From JACCXG01 sp963785755 (GTDB lineage: Bacteria > Acidobacteriota > Vicinamibacteria > Vicinamibacterales > 2-12-FULL-66-21): a stretch of 64,000 nucleotides of DNA. This document shows positions 37,004 to 44,867 of this stretch, in pieces. Every line of letters starts with the position of its first letter. The first letter of the stretch is position 1. The notes under the pieces are model-generated. The model did not search any database. It was given only the letters and a program-made list of their open reading frames with translations, and had not been told where the DNA came from. Made by a program: the position numbers and the translations under genes. The DNA lies in the NCBI GenBank assembly GCA_963785755.1, contig CAWAXG010000032.1, positions 175,755 through 239,754 of the forward strand, in the 5' to 3' direction.

Positions 37004-37334
37004 TCATAACCATACCCACCGTTCGACAATGCGTACCGCCAGCACTTTCAGCGCGTCGATCTGCCCCAATGCGGCAGCGCGTTCTAGATAACGGCGCCCA
37101 ACAGCATGGCCTCTTCGGACCGCCTTCGCCTTGAATGAGCATCAGCCCGTACTCGAGCAAGGCGCGGTCGTACCGCTTCTGTGCGGCACGCCGATACCAC
37201 TTCCGGGCGCGCTTGAGATCAGGAGGTTCTTTCGTGGCGTAGACCGCCGCCAAATTTGCCCATGCGGCCGGCTCGGATGAACGGCGCACCCAGGATCGAG
37301 CATAGGAGAGCGCTGACTTCTCTTCCTCGTTCAT
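37004..37334 (-). pseudogene. Sel1-like repeat protein, frameshifted
   Basis: From ATG 37334 the protein reads MNEEEKSALSYARSWVRRSS, AAWANLAAVYATKEPPDLKR and ARKWYRRAAQKRYDRALLEY GLMLIQGEGG, two Sel1/TPR-like repeats. Near 37105 the reading moves to the next frame (RRYLERAAALGQIDALKVLA) and ends VERWVWL at 37004. One base indel restores about 110 residues. Its start codon overlaps the stop of a DUF1080 remnant (ATGA). Confidence 0.65.
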
Positions 37335-37490
37335 TGCACGTCGGGAACGGTGAAGTTGTTCGCCTGCGTATTCTCGACCGTCCATTGGTCAATGGTGCCG
37401 CCGAACAGCGGCACGAACGCCGATGCCGCCGGCGCCTGCGCCCGCACCGGGACAATCGCCGCCTGCCACCGCGACCCCGGCCGCCGTGGA
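37331..37490 (-). pseudogene. N-terminal scrap of a DUF1080 (3-keto-disaccharide hydrolase) gene
   Basis: The frame gives APAASAFVPLFGGTIDQWTV then ENTQANNFTVPDVQ and a stop. The phrase FxPLFxGxxxxxWTVENxxxxNFTV is the beginning of the DUF1080 jelly-roll domain common in this phylum. The frame ends right after it by meeting the Sel1 start codon, so 37335 is probably a deletion junction. Confidence 0.6.
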
Positions 37491-37576
37491 AAGAACGTCT
37501 CGACGCGTTGGCCGTGATGGGATGCTCACTGGACGATCATAAGCTGGCCACGCCGATGGGCTAAGATTCGCCAGCC

Positions 37577-39540
37577 ATGAAATACCCGCCTGACCTTCGT
37601 TACCTCGCTGCCGTTGCTGTCGCGGCGTTCGTCACCTCGGTCGCCGTCGTCGGTCAGGCCCCACTCAGGAGGCGCCGGCCGCGCCGGCGCGCCCGGTGTT
37701 CGCCGACGGCCAGGCGCAGATCGTCCCCGCTTTCGCGGATGAGCAGCAGTGGATCCGGGAGTCGCTCTGGGTCGAGACCGAGTTCGATTCCGACCGCGAC
37801 GGACAGCGCGATCGCGTGTTCGTGGACGTCACCCGGCAGCGGCAGACCGACACCGAGAAGCTGAAGGTGCCGGTGATTTACGAGTCGTCGCCGTATTTCG
37901 CCGGGACGTCCGGCAACCGGCAGTTCCTGTGGGACGTCAAGCACGACGTCGGCACGCCGCCGCCGCCGAGGACCTCGCAGCCGGCGATCGAGTTCAAGCC
38001 GGCGCGCGAACGCGTCGCCAACTCGCTCGTCACCACCTGGGTGCCGCGCGGCTTCGCCGTCGTGCACTCCGACGCGCCCGGCACCGGCCGGTCGCACGGG
38101 TGCGTCACTGTCGGATCGGATCCGGAGCGGCTCGCCCCCAAGGCAGTGATCGACTGGCTGAACGGCCGCGCCAAAGGCTTCACGACGATCGACGGGGCCG
38201 CGGAAGTGACGGCGACCTGGTCGACCGGCAAGGTCGGCATGACCGGCACCTCCTACAACGGGACCATTCCGCTCGCCGCCGCGGCCACCGGTGTGCGCGG
38301 GCTCGAGGCGATCATTCCGATCGCGCCGAACACGTCGTACTACCACTACTACCGGTCCAACGGCCTGGTCCGGCATCCGGGCGGCTGGCTCGGCGAGGAC
38401 ATCGACTTTCTCTACGACTACGTCAACAGCGGCGATCCCGCGCGCCGGGCGCAGTGCAACGAGATGGTTCGCGACGGCGAGTTCGCGCAGGGACGCGACC
38501 GCACGACCGGCGACTACAACGCGTTCTGGGCCTCGCGCGATCTGTTGAAGCACGTGGACAACATCCGCGCGGCGGTGTTCATGGCGCACGCGTTCAACGA
38601 CTGGAACGTCGTGCCCGAACACAGCGTGCGCATCTACGAAGCCCTGAAGGGACGCGTGCCGCTGCGCGCCTACTTCCACCAGGGCGGGCACGGCGGGGCG
38701 CCGCCGCTCGAGATGATGAACAAGTGGTTCACGCGCTACCTTTACGGGGTCGAGAACGGCGTCGAGCGGGAGCCCAAAGCCTGGATCGTCCGTGAGACGA
38801 CGCGCGGTACCGCGGCGCCGTCGACCGCCACGAACCCGGGCGCCGGCGGCGAGCGCGGCGGCGGGCGCGGCCGCGCGCCGATCCCGCCGCCCGTCCCCTA
38901 CGCCGACTATCCCAACCCGGAGGCGGCGCCGGTCACGTTCTACCTGCGCGCCGGCCGCGGCAGCAACGGTGCACTCGCCCTCGAGCGTGCACGCGATCAG
39001 GGCACGGAGACCCTCGCCGACAACGTCGAGCTCGCGGGCGCTGCCCTTGCCGCCGCCGCGACATCGAGGCACCGGCTGATCTACGCCACGCCGGAACTGG
39101 CCTCTCCTCTCCACATCTCCGGGACCGCGCGCCTGACGATCCGACTGGCGGCAAGCCGGCCGGCCGCCAACCTGTCCATCTGGCTCGTGGTGCTGCCCTG
39201 GACCGACGGTCCGATTGGCCCCGCCAACCTGATCACCCGCGGCTGGGCCGACCCCCAGAACCACGCGTCGCTGAAGAACGGCGGCAGCTACGACTCGATG
39301 CGAGGCGGCGAGCCGCTGGCGCCGGGGCGCTTCTACACGCTGACGTTCGATCTGCAGCCGGACGATCAGATCATTCCGGCCGGCGCGCGCATCGGCCTGA
39401 TGATCTTCGGGAGCGACCGCGACTTCACGCTCTGGTCGACGCCGGGCACGGAGCTGACGGTCGAGCTCGAGGACACGTCGCTCCGCCTTCCCGTGGTCGG
39501 CGGCCGCACGGCGGTGGAGCGGGCGATCGGTCCCGGCTAG
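37577..39540 (+). CDS. Exported X-Pro dipeptidyl-peptidase (S15/CocE family), one early frameshift
   Basis: A signal peptide (YLAAVAVAAFVTSVAVVGQA) is in one frame, and the rest, from TQEAPAAPARPVFADGQAQI, is in the next; one missing C in the CCCC run at 37659-37662 explains this. The mature protein of about 620 residues has an alpha/beta-hydrolase core with the nucleophile in GKVGMTGTSYNGTIPLAAAA, the acid in AHAFNDWNVVP and the histidine in HQGGHGGAPP, then a C-terminal jelly-roll domain (HISGTARLTIRLAASRPAAN). S15 enzymes cut X-Pro dipeptides or acyl esters such as cocaine. The Pro/Gly/Arg-rich loop at about residues 370-400 is a low-complexity insert. Followed by permease scraps. Confidence 0.85.
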
Positions 39541-39782
39541 AACGCTACCTGCAGTCGATGCTCTACGGCATCACCCCGCTGGATGCCCGGACGTTCGCGG
39601 TCGTGGCGCTGGCCTTTGCCGCGGTGGCCGCGTTCGCGTCCTACGTGCCGGCGCGGCGGGCCACCGAAGTCGACCCGATGGTGGCGCTGCGCGCCGAACA
39701 GGGAACGCGGCCTGCTCCAGGCGCCCCGCCATCCCGTGCGCCTGCACGACGCGGCGCGGCTCCATTTCATTTGACCCTCTAA
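39541..39782 (+). pseudogene. Last helix and tail of an ADOP permease (scrap 1 of 2)
   Basis: Immediately after the peptidase stop the frame reads LQSMLYGITPLDARTFAVVA and ASYVPARRATEVDPMVALRA, the standard end of the family, then drifts into unrelated sequence to a stop at 39782. Only about 50 of over 800 residues remain. Confidence 0.8.
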
Positions 39783-39799
39783 TACAAGCGGTGATATTC

Positions 39800-40035
39800 C
39801 ATTAGTGCTGAAGCAGGGCCTCCGGTTGACAGCACTGGGAGCGACGTTCGGCATCGTCGCTGCCGTTCTGATGGTGCGGTTGATCGAACATCGGTTGTAC
39901 GGCATCTCGCCGGTGGATCCGGTGATGTTCGCCGTGACCGTCGCCGCGCTGGGCGTCGTGGCGTGCGCGGCCTGCTGGCTGCCCGCGTGGCGGGCGGCCA
40001 GGCTGGATCCGATGATTGCGTTGAGGGCCGAATGA
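39800..40035 (+). pseudogene. Last helices and tail of a second ADOP permease (scrap 2 of 2)
   Basis: The frame reads VLKQGLRLTALGATFGIVAA, HRLYGISPVDPVMFAVTVAA and AARLDPMIALRAE with a stop at 40035. It is a different copy from the scrap just upstream, in tandem and in the same direction. Two tails side by side suggest repeated deletion or recombination between permease genes. Confidence 0.8.
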
Positions 40036-40056
40036 TCTGCGCCGGCTCGATCCGAA

Positions 40057-41336
40057 TCACCGTGACGAACGGTAGATAAGCTTTCCCTCACGAATCGTGT
40101 ACTGGACGCGCGCGAAGGCCGTGATGTCCCTGGCGGGATCGTTCCGCAGAACGGTCAGATCCGCGGCGAGGCCCGGCGCGATCCGTCCGAGCTGACTGGC
40201 TGCGCCGAAGCGCTCCGCCGGCGCGGTGGTCAGCGACGCCAGGATCTGAGGGAAGCTCATTCCGGCCTTCATCATCAACGCATACTCTTCCGTTGGATCG
40301 TAGTTGGTCATGTAGCCGACATCGGTGCCGAACAGCACCACGCCTCCGGCGCCGGCCCAGGCACGCAGCTGACCGACCGCTGTGTCCTCGAAGCTGTCCG
40401 CGAGCGAAATCCGTTCATGACGAAGCTCGTAGCGCCACAGCGAGAGCGTTGGAACGAGCGCGATCCGCGCCTGCTTCATCGCTGCCAGGACACCGTCGTT
40501 CCACGGGCCGGTCTGCGGTGTCGGGTGCGCCAACACGTCGGCGCCCGCGCGCACCGCGGCCATCAGGCCCGCTTCGGTCGTGGGATGCGCAAAGACGGGT
40601 TTGCCTTTGCTGTGGGCCTCCTTCACCAGCGCCTGAATGACCGGTTCTGGTAACGCGATGCCGTTGCGGCCAACGGTGACGGCGTAAAGCTTGAGGCCGT
40701 CGGTGCCCGTCTCCGAGAAGCTTGCGCGCCGCGTCAACCGCTTCGGACACATCCGCACCGCGAGCCGATTGGAACTTGTCGAGAGGCATGAACCCCAGCG
40801 CACCCCAGGATCCCTGTGCGGCCGGGGGCGCGCCACCGAGAGCCATCGGGAAACGTCGCCTCTCCCGTGGAACGGATTCGTGGACCGGAAATCTCGCCAG
40901 CCTCGATGCGATCGCGCAGCCGCCTGGTGTTCTCCCACATCGACCAGGTATCGAACACGGTCGTGTAGCCATACTGCGTGAGCATGGTCTGGAGCTGTCG
41001 ATCGAGCTCGGCGGCCGGGAGCGTGGCGGCGTCGATCCACTTCCTCTCCAGGAAATGGACGTGGCTGTTCCAGAAGCCCGCCGTGATCGTCAGCCCCTTG
41101 CAGTCGATCACTTCGATCCCGCGCGGCAGGCGAACCGACGCCTGACGGCCGACGCTGACGATCTTCCCGCCCTCAATCAGGATGACACCGTCGCGTATGG
41201 GCGCTGCCGCGGGGCTCGTATGGATCGTCCCGCCGGCCAATGCCATCCGCGCGGCGGCCAGAGGCTGACCGACGGCGGACATGCCGAGGAAGGCCCACAG
41301 CGAGGCGACGCACAGAATGAGGAGGGTCCGTTTCAT
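40057..41336 (-). pseudogene. Exported amidohydrolase with two frameshifts
   Basis: The start MKRTLLILCVASLWAFLGMS is a signal peptide. Then come GGTIHTSPAAAPIRDGVILI and the metal motif TAGFWNSHVHFLERK. Near 40860 and 40720 the reading changes frame; the rest (TDGLKLYAVTVGRNGIALPE, KPVFAHPTTEAGLMAAV, VLFGTDVGYM, LTTAPAERFGAASQLGRIAP) carries the later metal ligands of the amidohydrolase superfamily. Restored length is about 425 residues. The substrate is unknown; imidazolonepropionase- and prolidase-like exported members are common. It starts inside the stop of the HAAS gene (ATGA overlap), so it is the third gene of a PadR operon. Confidence 0.75.
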
Positions 41337-41926
41337 GCCGATCGCCTGGTGGGTTCGTGTGCCTGACCGGCGGCGGATGGGACGGGCGGAAGCGCGCCGC
41401 GCACGGCGCGGGCGACGAAACGGACGTAGAACCTCAGTCCTGCGAGCGCCATCAACCCGACGCCGATCAGCACCGGCGCCGACAGGATGGCGAGGGCCGG
41501 GGGCAGGTCGCTCAGGCGATGGAGCCACGGAAAGAACCCGGTCGCCTCGAGCACGCCGATCGCGAATGCGAAGATCCCGGCCGCAACGAAGCTGATGCCG
41601 ATCGATCCCAGCGTGCTGACCAGCACGAGCGTGGGAATGCTGAGGACGGCGATCAGGCCCACGATGCTGAACCAGCGCTGGGCGCCGCGCCGGCCGCGGT
41701 CAGGCGGCGGATGCAGCAACAGCTCGATGGCGTATGCGCGGCCGAGGGCGTCGGCCGGACCAAGCGACTCGAGCACGGCGTCGAGCGGCTTGCCCGCCGC
41801 CACCGCTTCCGCGATGTGATTGCGGATCTCCTGCACGACTTCGCGCCGATCCGCCGGATCGAGGCCGCCGATGGCCGTCTCGAGGCGCGTCAGATAGCGA
41901 TCGACGACAGGGTGTTGCTGCCTCAT
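41333..41926 (-). CDS. HAAS/DUF1700-type membrane protein
   Basis: A 197-residue protein from ATG 41926. The N-terminal 80 residues are a HAAS domain (YLTRLETAIGGLDPADRREV, VQEIRNHIAEAVAAGK, LESLGPADALGRAYAIELLL), followed by four hydrophobic helices (FSIVGLIAVLSIPTLVLVST and so on). HAAS domains occur next to PadR regulators and are thought to pass signals to or from membrane proteins. The start overlaps the padR stop and the stop overlaps the amidohydrolase start, each by four bases, so the three genes are translationally coupled. Confidence 0.85.
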   Translation of the reverse strand: MRQQHPVVDRYLTRLETAIGGLDPADRREVVQEIRNHIAEAVAAGKPLDAVLESLGPADALGRAYAIELLLHPPPDRGRRGAQRWFSIVGLIAVLSIPTLVLVSTLGSIGISFVAAGIFAFAIGVLEATGFFPWLHRLSDLPPALAILSAPVLIGVGLMALAGLRFYVRFVARAVRGALPPVPSAAGQAHEPTRRSA

Positions 41927-42273
41927 GCCACTTCCCCTTTGTCGACGGCACGCTCGACCGCGTGCACCATGTCGGCCCACTCTTTTTCAATTGCGGCAAG
42001 GCGACGACGCCCGTCCGCGGTCAGCCGGTAGTACTGCCGCGGCGGTCCGGCCGGCGACTCCCGCGTGAAGGTCTCGAGATACCGGTCAGCCTTGAGCCGT
42101 CGGAGCAGCGGATAGACGGTGTTCTCCCCCGCCGCCAGCGGACCCAGGGCATCGAGCGTCGTCACGATCTCGTAGCCATAACTCGGTCGATGCCGCAGCA
42201 GCCGGAGAATGCACAACTCGAGGACACCGCGGCGCAGCTGCGACGTCCAGTCGCCTGGTGGAGGTACGGTCAC
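41923..42273 (-). CDS. PadR-family repressor (HAAS-linked)
   Basis: A protein of about 116 residues with WTSQLRRGVLELCILRLLRH, RPSYGYEIVTTLDALG, ENTVYPLLRRLKADRYLETF and the wing PPRQYYRLTADGRRRLAAIE, a complete PadR winged helix. I choose the GTG at 42273 because the palindromic operator at 42310-42329 would overlap a longer form. First gene of the operon with HAAS and the amidohydrolase, which it probably represses together with itself. Confidence 0.88.
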   Translation of the reverse strand: MTVPPPGDWTSQLRRGVLELCILRLLRHRPSYGYEIVTTLDALGPLAAGENTVYPLLRRLKADRYLETFTRESPAGPPRQYYRLTADGRRRLAAIEKEWADMVHAVERAVDKGEVA

Positions 42274-42309
42274 GCTCGAGAGCGCCTCGGCTTCATCTAG
42301 TGTGTCGCA

Positions 42310-42329
42310 CACAGTAGCACACTACTGTG
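42310..42329. promoter_or_regulatory. Palindromic operator of the PadR-HAAS-amidohydrolase operon
   Basis: CACAGTAG, a CACA spacer and CTACTGTG form a perfect 8-base inverted repeat. A related TGTGTCGCACACA lies beside it at 42301-42313. The site is 37 bases upstream of the chosen padR start, at promoter distance. Confidence 0.65.
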
Positions 42330-42449
42330 CGGAGCACAATAGGATCGACCCAGCCTCCGCGCGCACGGATCACACGCGCTACGGCGAGGCTTCGCTGGAG
42401 CTCGTCGCCTGCGACGGGGCCGAAAAAGCGGCGACGGGCAGACTCCCGA

Positions 42450-42550
42450 ACGACGGCACGACGACGGTAGATGTTTCAACAGATGCTTCGTGCCGTCGTG
42501 CCGTCGTGCCGTCGTGCGGCGCGAAGCGCAAACTGGTGTTTTCTGAGTTG
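42450..42550 (+). repeat. Dispersed intergenic repeat, copy C
   Basis: Holds an inverted GACGGCACGACGACGG on the left, four GTCGTGCC units on the right, then GCGCGAAGCGCAAACT and GTGTTTTCTGAG. The right part matches copy A at 244-310 almost base for base, including the tail. Confidence 0.7.
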
Positions 42551-42557
42551 GACGCTG

Positions 42558-43160
42558 TTAGGAGCGTTCGTGCCTACGCCGCGCCGCGACCGTTCGTTCA
42601 GCAGCCTGGCGCACCCGCCACGCCTGCCAGAGGTGACGCCGCTCGTGCGATGCGATGACGTGCAGACCTGTGGCAAGACTGAAGCGAATGCCGCGGATGA
42701 ACGGGTTCGGGAAGTGCACGCCGGTCAGGTCGGTGTCCGCGTAGCGGCGCAGGAATGCGCGGACCTCGTCCTGCGAGGCGAGGAACTGCCCGGCCGCATC
42801 GCCGAGCGGAGGCGCCGCGCGCGGCTGAATGCTTTCGTGGCGCCTTCCTCTTGAGTCCGGGCTTCGCCGGCGGTTCGAGCAGCCGGACGAACCAGCCGCC
42901 AATCAGGCCCGGTTCGGCCGGGCCTCGCCGACGCCGCCCTTGCGTCAGCGCGCGCTCGGCGGCCGGCTGCATCGCGCGCAGGTAGACACGATTGCGCGGT
43001 GGCCAGATGATCGAGACACTCCGCGACGCTCCACGAGCCCGGTTCGGCCCGCCAGGTGCCCAATTGCTCGGTCAGACCGGCTCACGAGACTGCGTGCGTC
43101 GCGCTCGGCCGCGTCGAAAGCTTCTTCCAGCGCCACGATGTCAGGAAAGGTCTTACCCAT
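42558..43160 (-). pseudogene. DinB-family protein with several frameshifts
   Basis: Pieces in three frames line up in order: MGKTFPDIVALEEAFDAAER (start 43160), GTWRAEPGSWSVAECLDHLA, AAERALTQGRRRRGPAEPGL, IGGWFVRLLEPPAKPGLKRK and finally LATGLHVIASHERRHLWQAW. The last segment has the C-terminal metal-binding histidines (H-x3-H) of the DinB/YfiT four-helix family; SVAECLDHL has the first. DinB-like proteins are metal-dependent, thiol-linked enzymes of varied function. At least three indels would be needed to restore about 200 residues. Divergent from tetR with shared operator sites. Confidence 0.65.
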
Positions 43161-43166
43161 ACTTCC

Positions 43167-43211
43167 ATACCCTAAGGTACGGACGATGCGGTTGTCAATA
43201 CCCTCGGGTAT
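43167..43211. promoter_or_regulatory. Two palindromic sites between dinB-like and tetR genes
   Basis: ATACCCTAAGGTAC (43167-43180) and ATACCCTCGGGTAT (43198-43211) are spaced 31 bases apart start to start, three helical turns. Both are ATACC/GGTAT dyads. They cover the region between the two divergent start codons, as expected for TetR-type control of both genes. Confidence 0.65.
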
Positions 43212-43228
43212 GGAAGAGAATCGATGGC

Positions 43229-43855
43229 ATGAAGCGGAAAGGGACCGGCAAGGCACGGCGGGGAGAACCGACGCTGACGGCGTCGGACTGGGCGGAAGCC
43301 GCCCTGCAGCTGATCGCGGAGAAAGGGCTGGGTGCCCTCACCGTCAGCGCACTCGCGGCCAGGCTGGGCGTCACGAAAGGCAGCTTCTACTGGCACTTTC
43401 AGGGCCGATCGGATCTGCTCGCCGCCGCGCTCGCGCGATGGGAACAGCGGGCGACGACAGAAAACATTCGCGGCCTGGATGCCGTAGAGGACCCTCGCCG
43501 CCGGCTCGAGCTGATCCTGACGGCTGCCGCACAGCCGCCCCGGTCGCGCTCGTTATACGCGGCGCTGGCTGAAGCGGCGGAGGATCCCGTCGTCCGGCGA
43601 GTGCTGAACCGCGTCGCGTCGGCGCGGATCACCTACCTGGAAGTCTGCTACAGCCATCTCGGTTTCCCGGCGGCGCTGGCCAAGGCACACGCCGTCTTCG
43701 CCTACGCCGCGTACCGTGGTCTGCTCCAGCTCGCGCACGAGGCGCCTGCCGCGCTGCCGGCCGACTGGTCGCTCTACGCGGAGGTCATGCGAGCGGCGCT
43801 GGTACCACCCGGCGCGGCGAAGAACAGCCGGCGGCGGACGTCCAAATCACGGTAG
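43229..43855 (+). CDS. TetR/AcrR-family transcriptional regulator
   Basis: A 208-residue protein from ATG 43229 (GGAAGAG upstream). The helix-turn-helix lies at about residues 25-65: AEAALQLIAEKGLGALTVSA, ALAARLGVTKGSFYWHFQGR. The ligand domain is typical in length and helical. It probably represses itself and the divergent DinB-like gene through the two ATACC dyads in between. The C-terminus (AAKNSRRRTSKSR) is basic. It ends 13 bases from the convergent Ppx/GppA-like gene. Confidence 0.9.
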   Translation: MKRKGTGKARRGEPTLTASDWAEAALQLIAEKGLGALTVSALAARLGVTKGSFYWHFQGRSDLLAAALARWEQRATTENIRGLDAVEDPRRRLELILTAAAQPPRSRSLYAALAEAAEDPVVRRVLNRVASARITYLEVCYSHLGFPAALAKAHAVFAYAAYRGLLQLAHEAPAALPADWSLYAEVMRAALVPPGAAKNSRRRTSKSR

Positions 43856-43868
43856 GCAGGACCGCCGG

Positions 43869-44852
43869 CTATTTCGCGCGCTGCGGCCTCATGAACGCCT
43901 CGATGATCAGTCCCGCGCCAAGCTCCCTCTCGGTCAGCTGCAACTGCGAATATCCGAACTCCTCCGTCAGCGTGGCGGCGACGACGAGACGTGGCAGGGC
44001 CCGGTCGATATCCTTCTTTTTCTTCAGCAATTGGAATTCCGTGCCTGGCAGGCTCGTGATGTCGCGCAGCTTCTGCTTCAGCTGACCCAGCGTGAACACC
44101 CGTCCTTCGATTGCCGCCGGCTCGAACAGCGCCTGCGCCATCTCTCCGAACTCGATTCCGACCAGTGCCTGCATCCCCTTCATGAACCCCGCCGTCGACG
44201 TGTGCTGCCGCAGCTGATTCTGGAACGCCAGCACGGCCGCTGCGGGATCCGATGCGGCGGCGAAGAACGTCTCGTAGGCGACCCGATAGCCCAGGTCGAA
44301 GACCTGGTGGCGCAGCTGCCCGCCCGATCTCGACACGAGCTCGATACTGCGACTCCCGTTGTCGATGACGGCGTGATCGTCGCGGCCGAGCGAGCCGACG
44401 AGGTATGCGAGCTCGGATTCTCGAGGCTCGCTCGCGATCTCCATCGAGATGCCGAGCTTCGCCGCGATGTCGATGGCCCGCTGCCCGTTGGGGGCCTGCC
44501 GGAACGCCGCCGTGCCGACCGCGAGGACCGGGGCCGCGCCGTCTTTGTCGCAGGAAGCCTTGAACGCCGCCAGCGCCGCGCCGATCTCGGACAGCTTCGC
44601 GTCGCTGATCCGCCCGTTCCGCGTGACATCGTCGCCGACGCCGAGCGTCCGGACTTCGAAGCTCCGCTGCGAGTACCGCCCATCCTCGAACGAGCCGACG
44701 ATGCGTCTGAAGCTGTTGCTGCCCATATCGATGGCGCAGATCGCGGACGCCGTTTGAGCGGCCGTGTCGCCAGCCATCCCCGTGACGACCAGGACGGCCA
44801 GCGCTATCGCCGGGCACGACCGGGCGCCTGATACGATGCCGGGAGGCTTCAT
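43869..44852 (-). CDS. Exported Ppx/GppA-like phosphatase
   Basis: A 327-residue protein that starts with a signal peptide (CPAIALAVLVVTGMAGDTAA) and then has the sugar kinase/actin-like fold of exopolyphosphatases: AICAIDMGSNSFRRIVGSFE (phosphate loop 1), LAVGTAAFRQAPNGQRAI, EIASEPRESELAYLVGSLG and HAVIDNGSRSIELVSRSGG (loop 2). In cytoplasmic Ppx/GppA loop 2 is normally DIGGGSTE; here it is DNGSRSIE, so nucleotide or polyphosphate binding may be altered. Known members hydrolyse polyphosphate or pppGpp in the cytoplasm; an exported form is unusual. It lies fifteen bases downstream of a SulP transporter and is probably co-transcribed with it. Confidence 0.85.
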   Translation of the reverse strand: MKPPGIVSGARSCPAIALAVLVVTGMAGDTAAQTASAICAIDMGSNSFRRIVGSFEDGRYSQRSFEVRTLGVGDDVTRNGRISDAKLSEIGAALAAFKASCDKDGAAPVLAVGTAAFRQAPNGQRAIDIAAKLGISMEIASEPRESELAYLVGSLGRDDHAVIDNGSRSIELVSRSGGQLRHQVFDLGYRVAYETFFAAASDPAAAVLAFQNQLRQHTSTAGFMKGMQALVGIEFGEMAQALFEPAAIEGRVFTLGQLKQKLRDITSLPGTEFQLLKKKKDIDRALPRLVVAATLTEEFGYSQLQLTERELGAGLIIEAFMRPQRAK

Positions 44853-44867
44853 ATCGTGTCGCAGCAG

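Noticed and set aside
42480..42550. Tandem GTCGTGCC units as a VNTR inside a coding region
   Set aside because: The units lie outside supported genes, and the same block with its tail recurs at 244-310, so a dispersed intergenic element explains it better.
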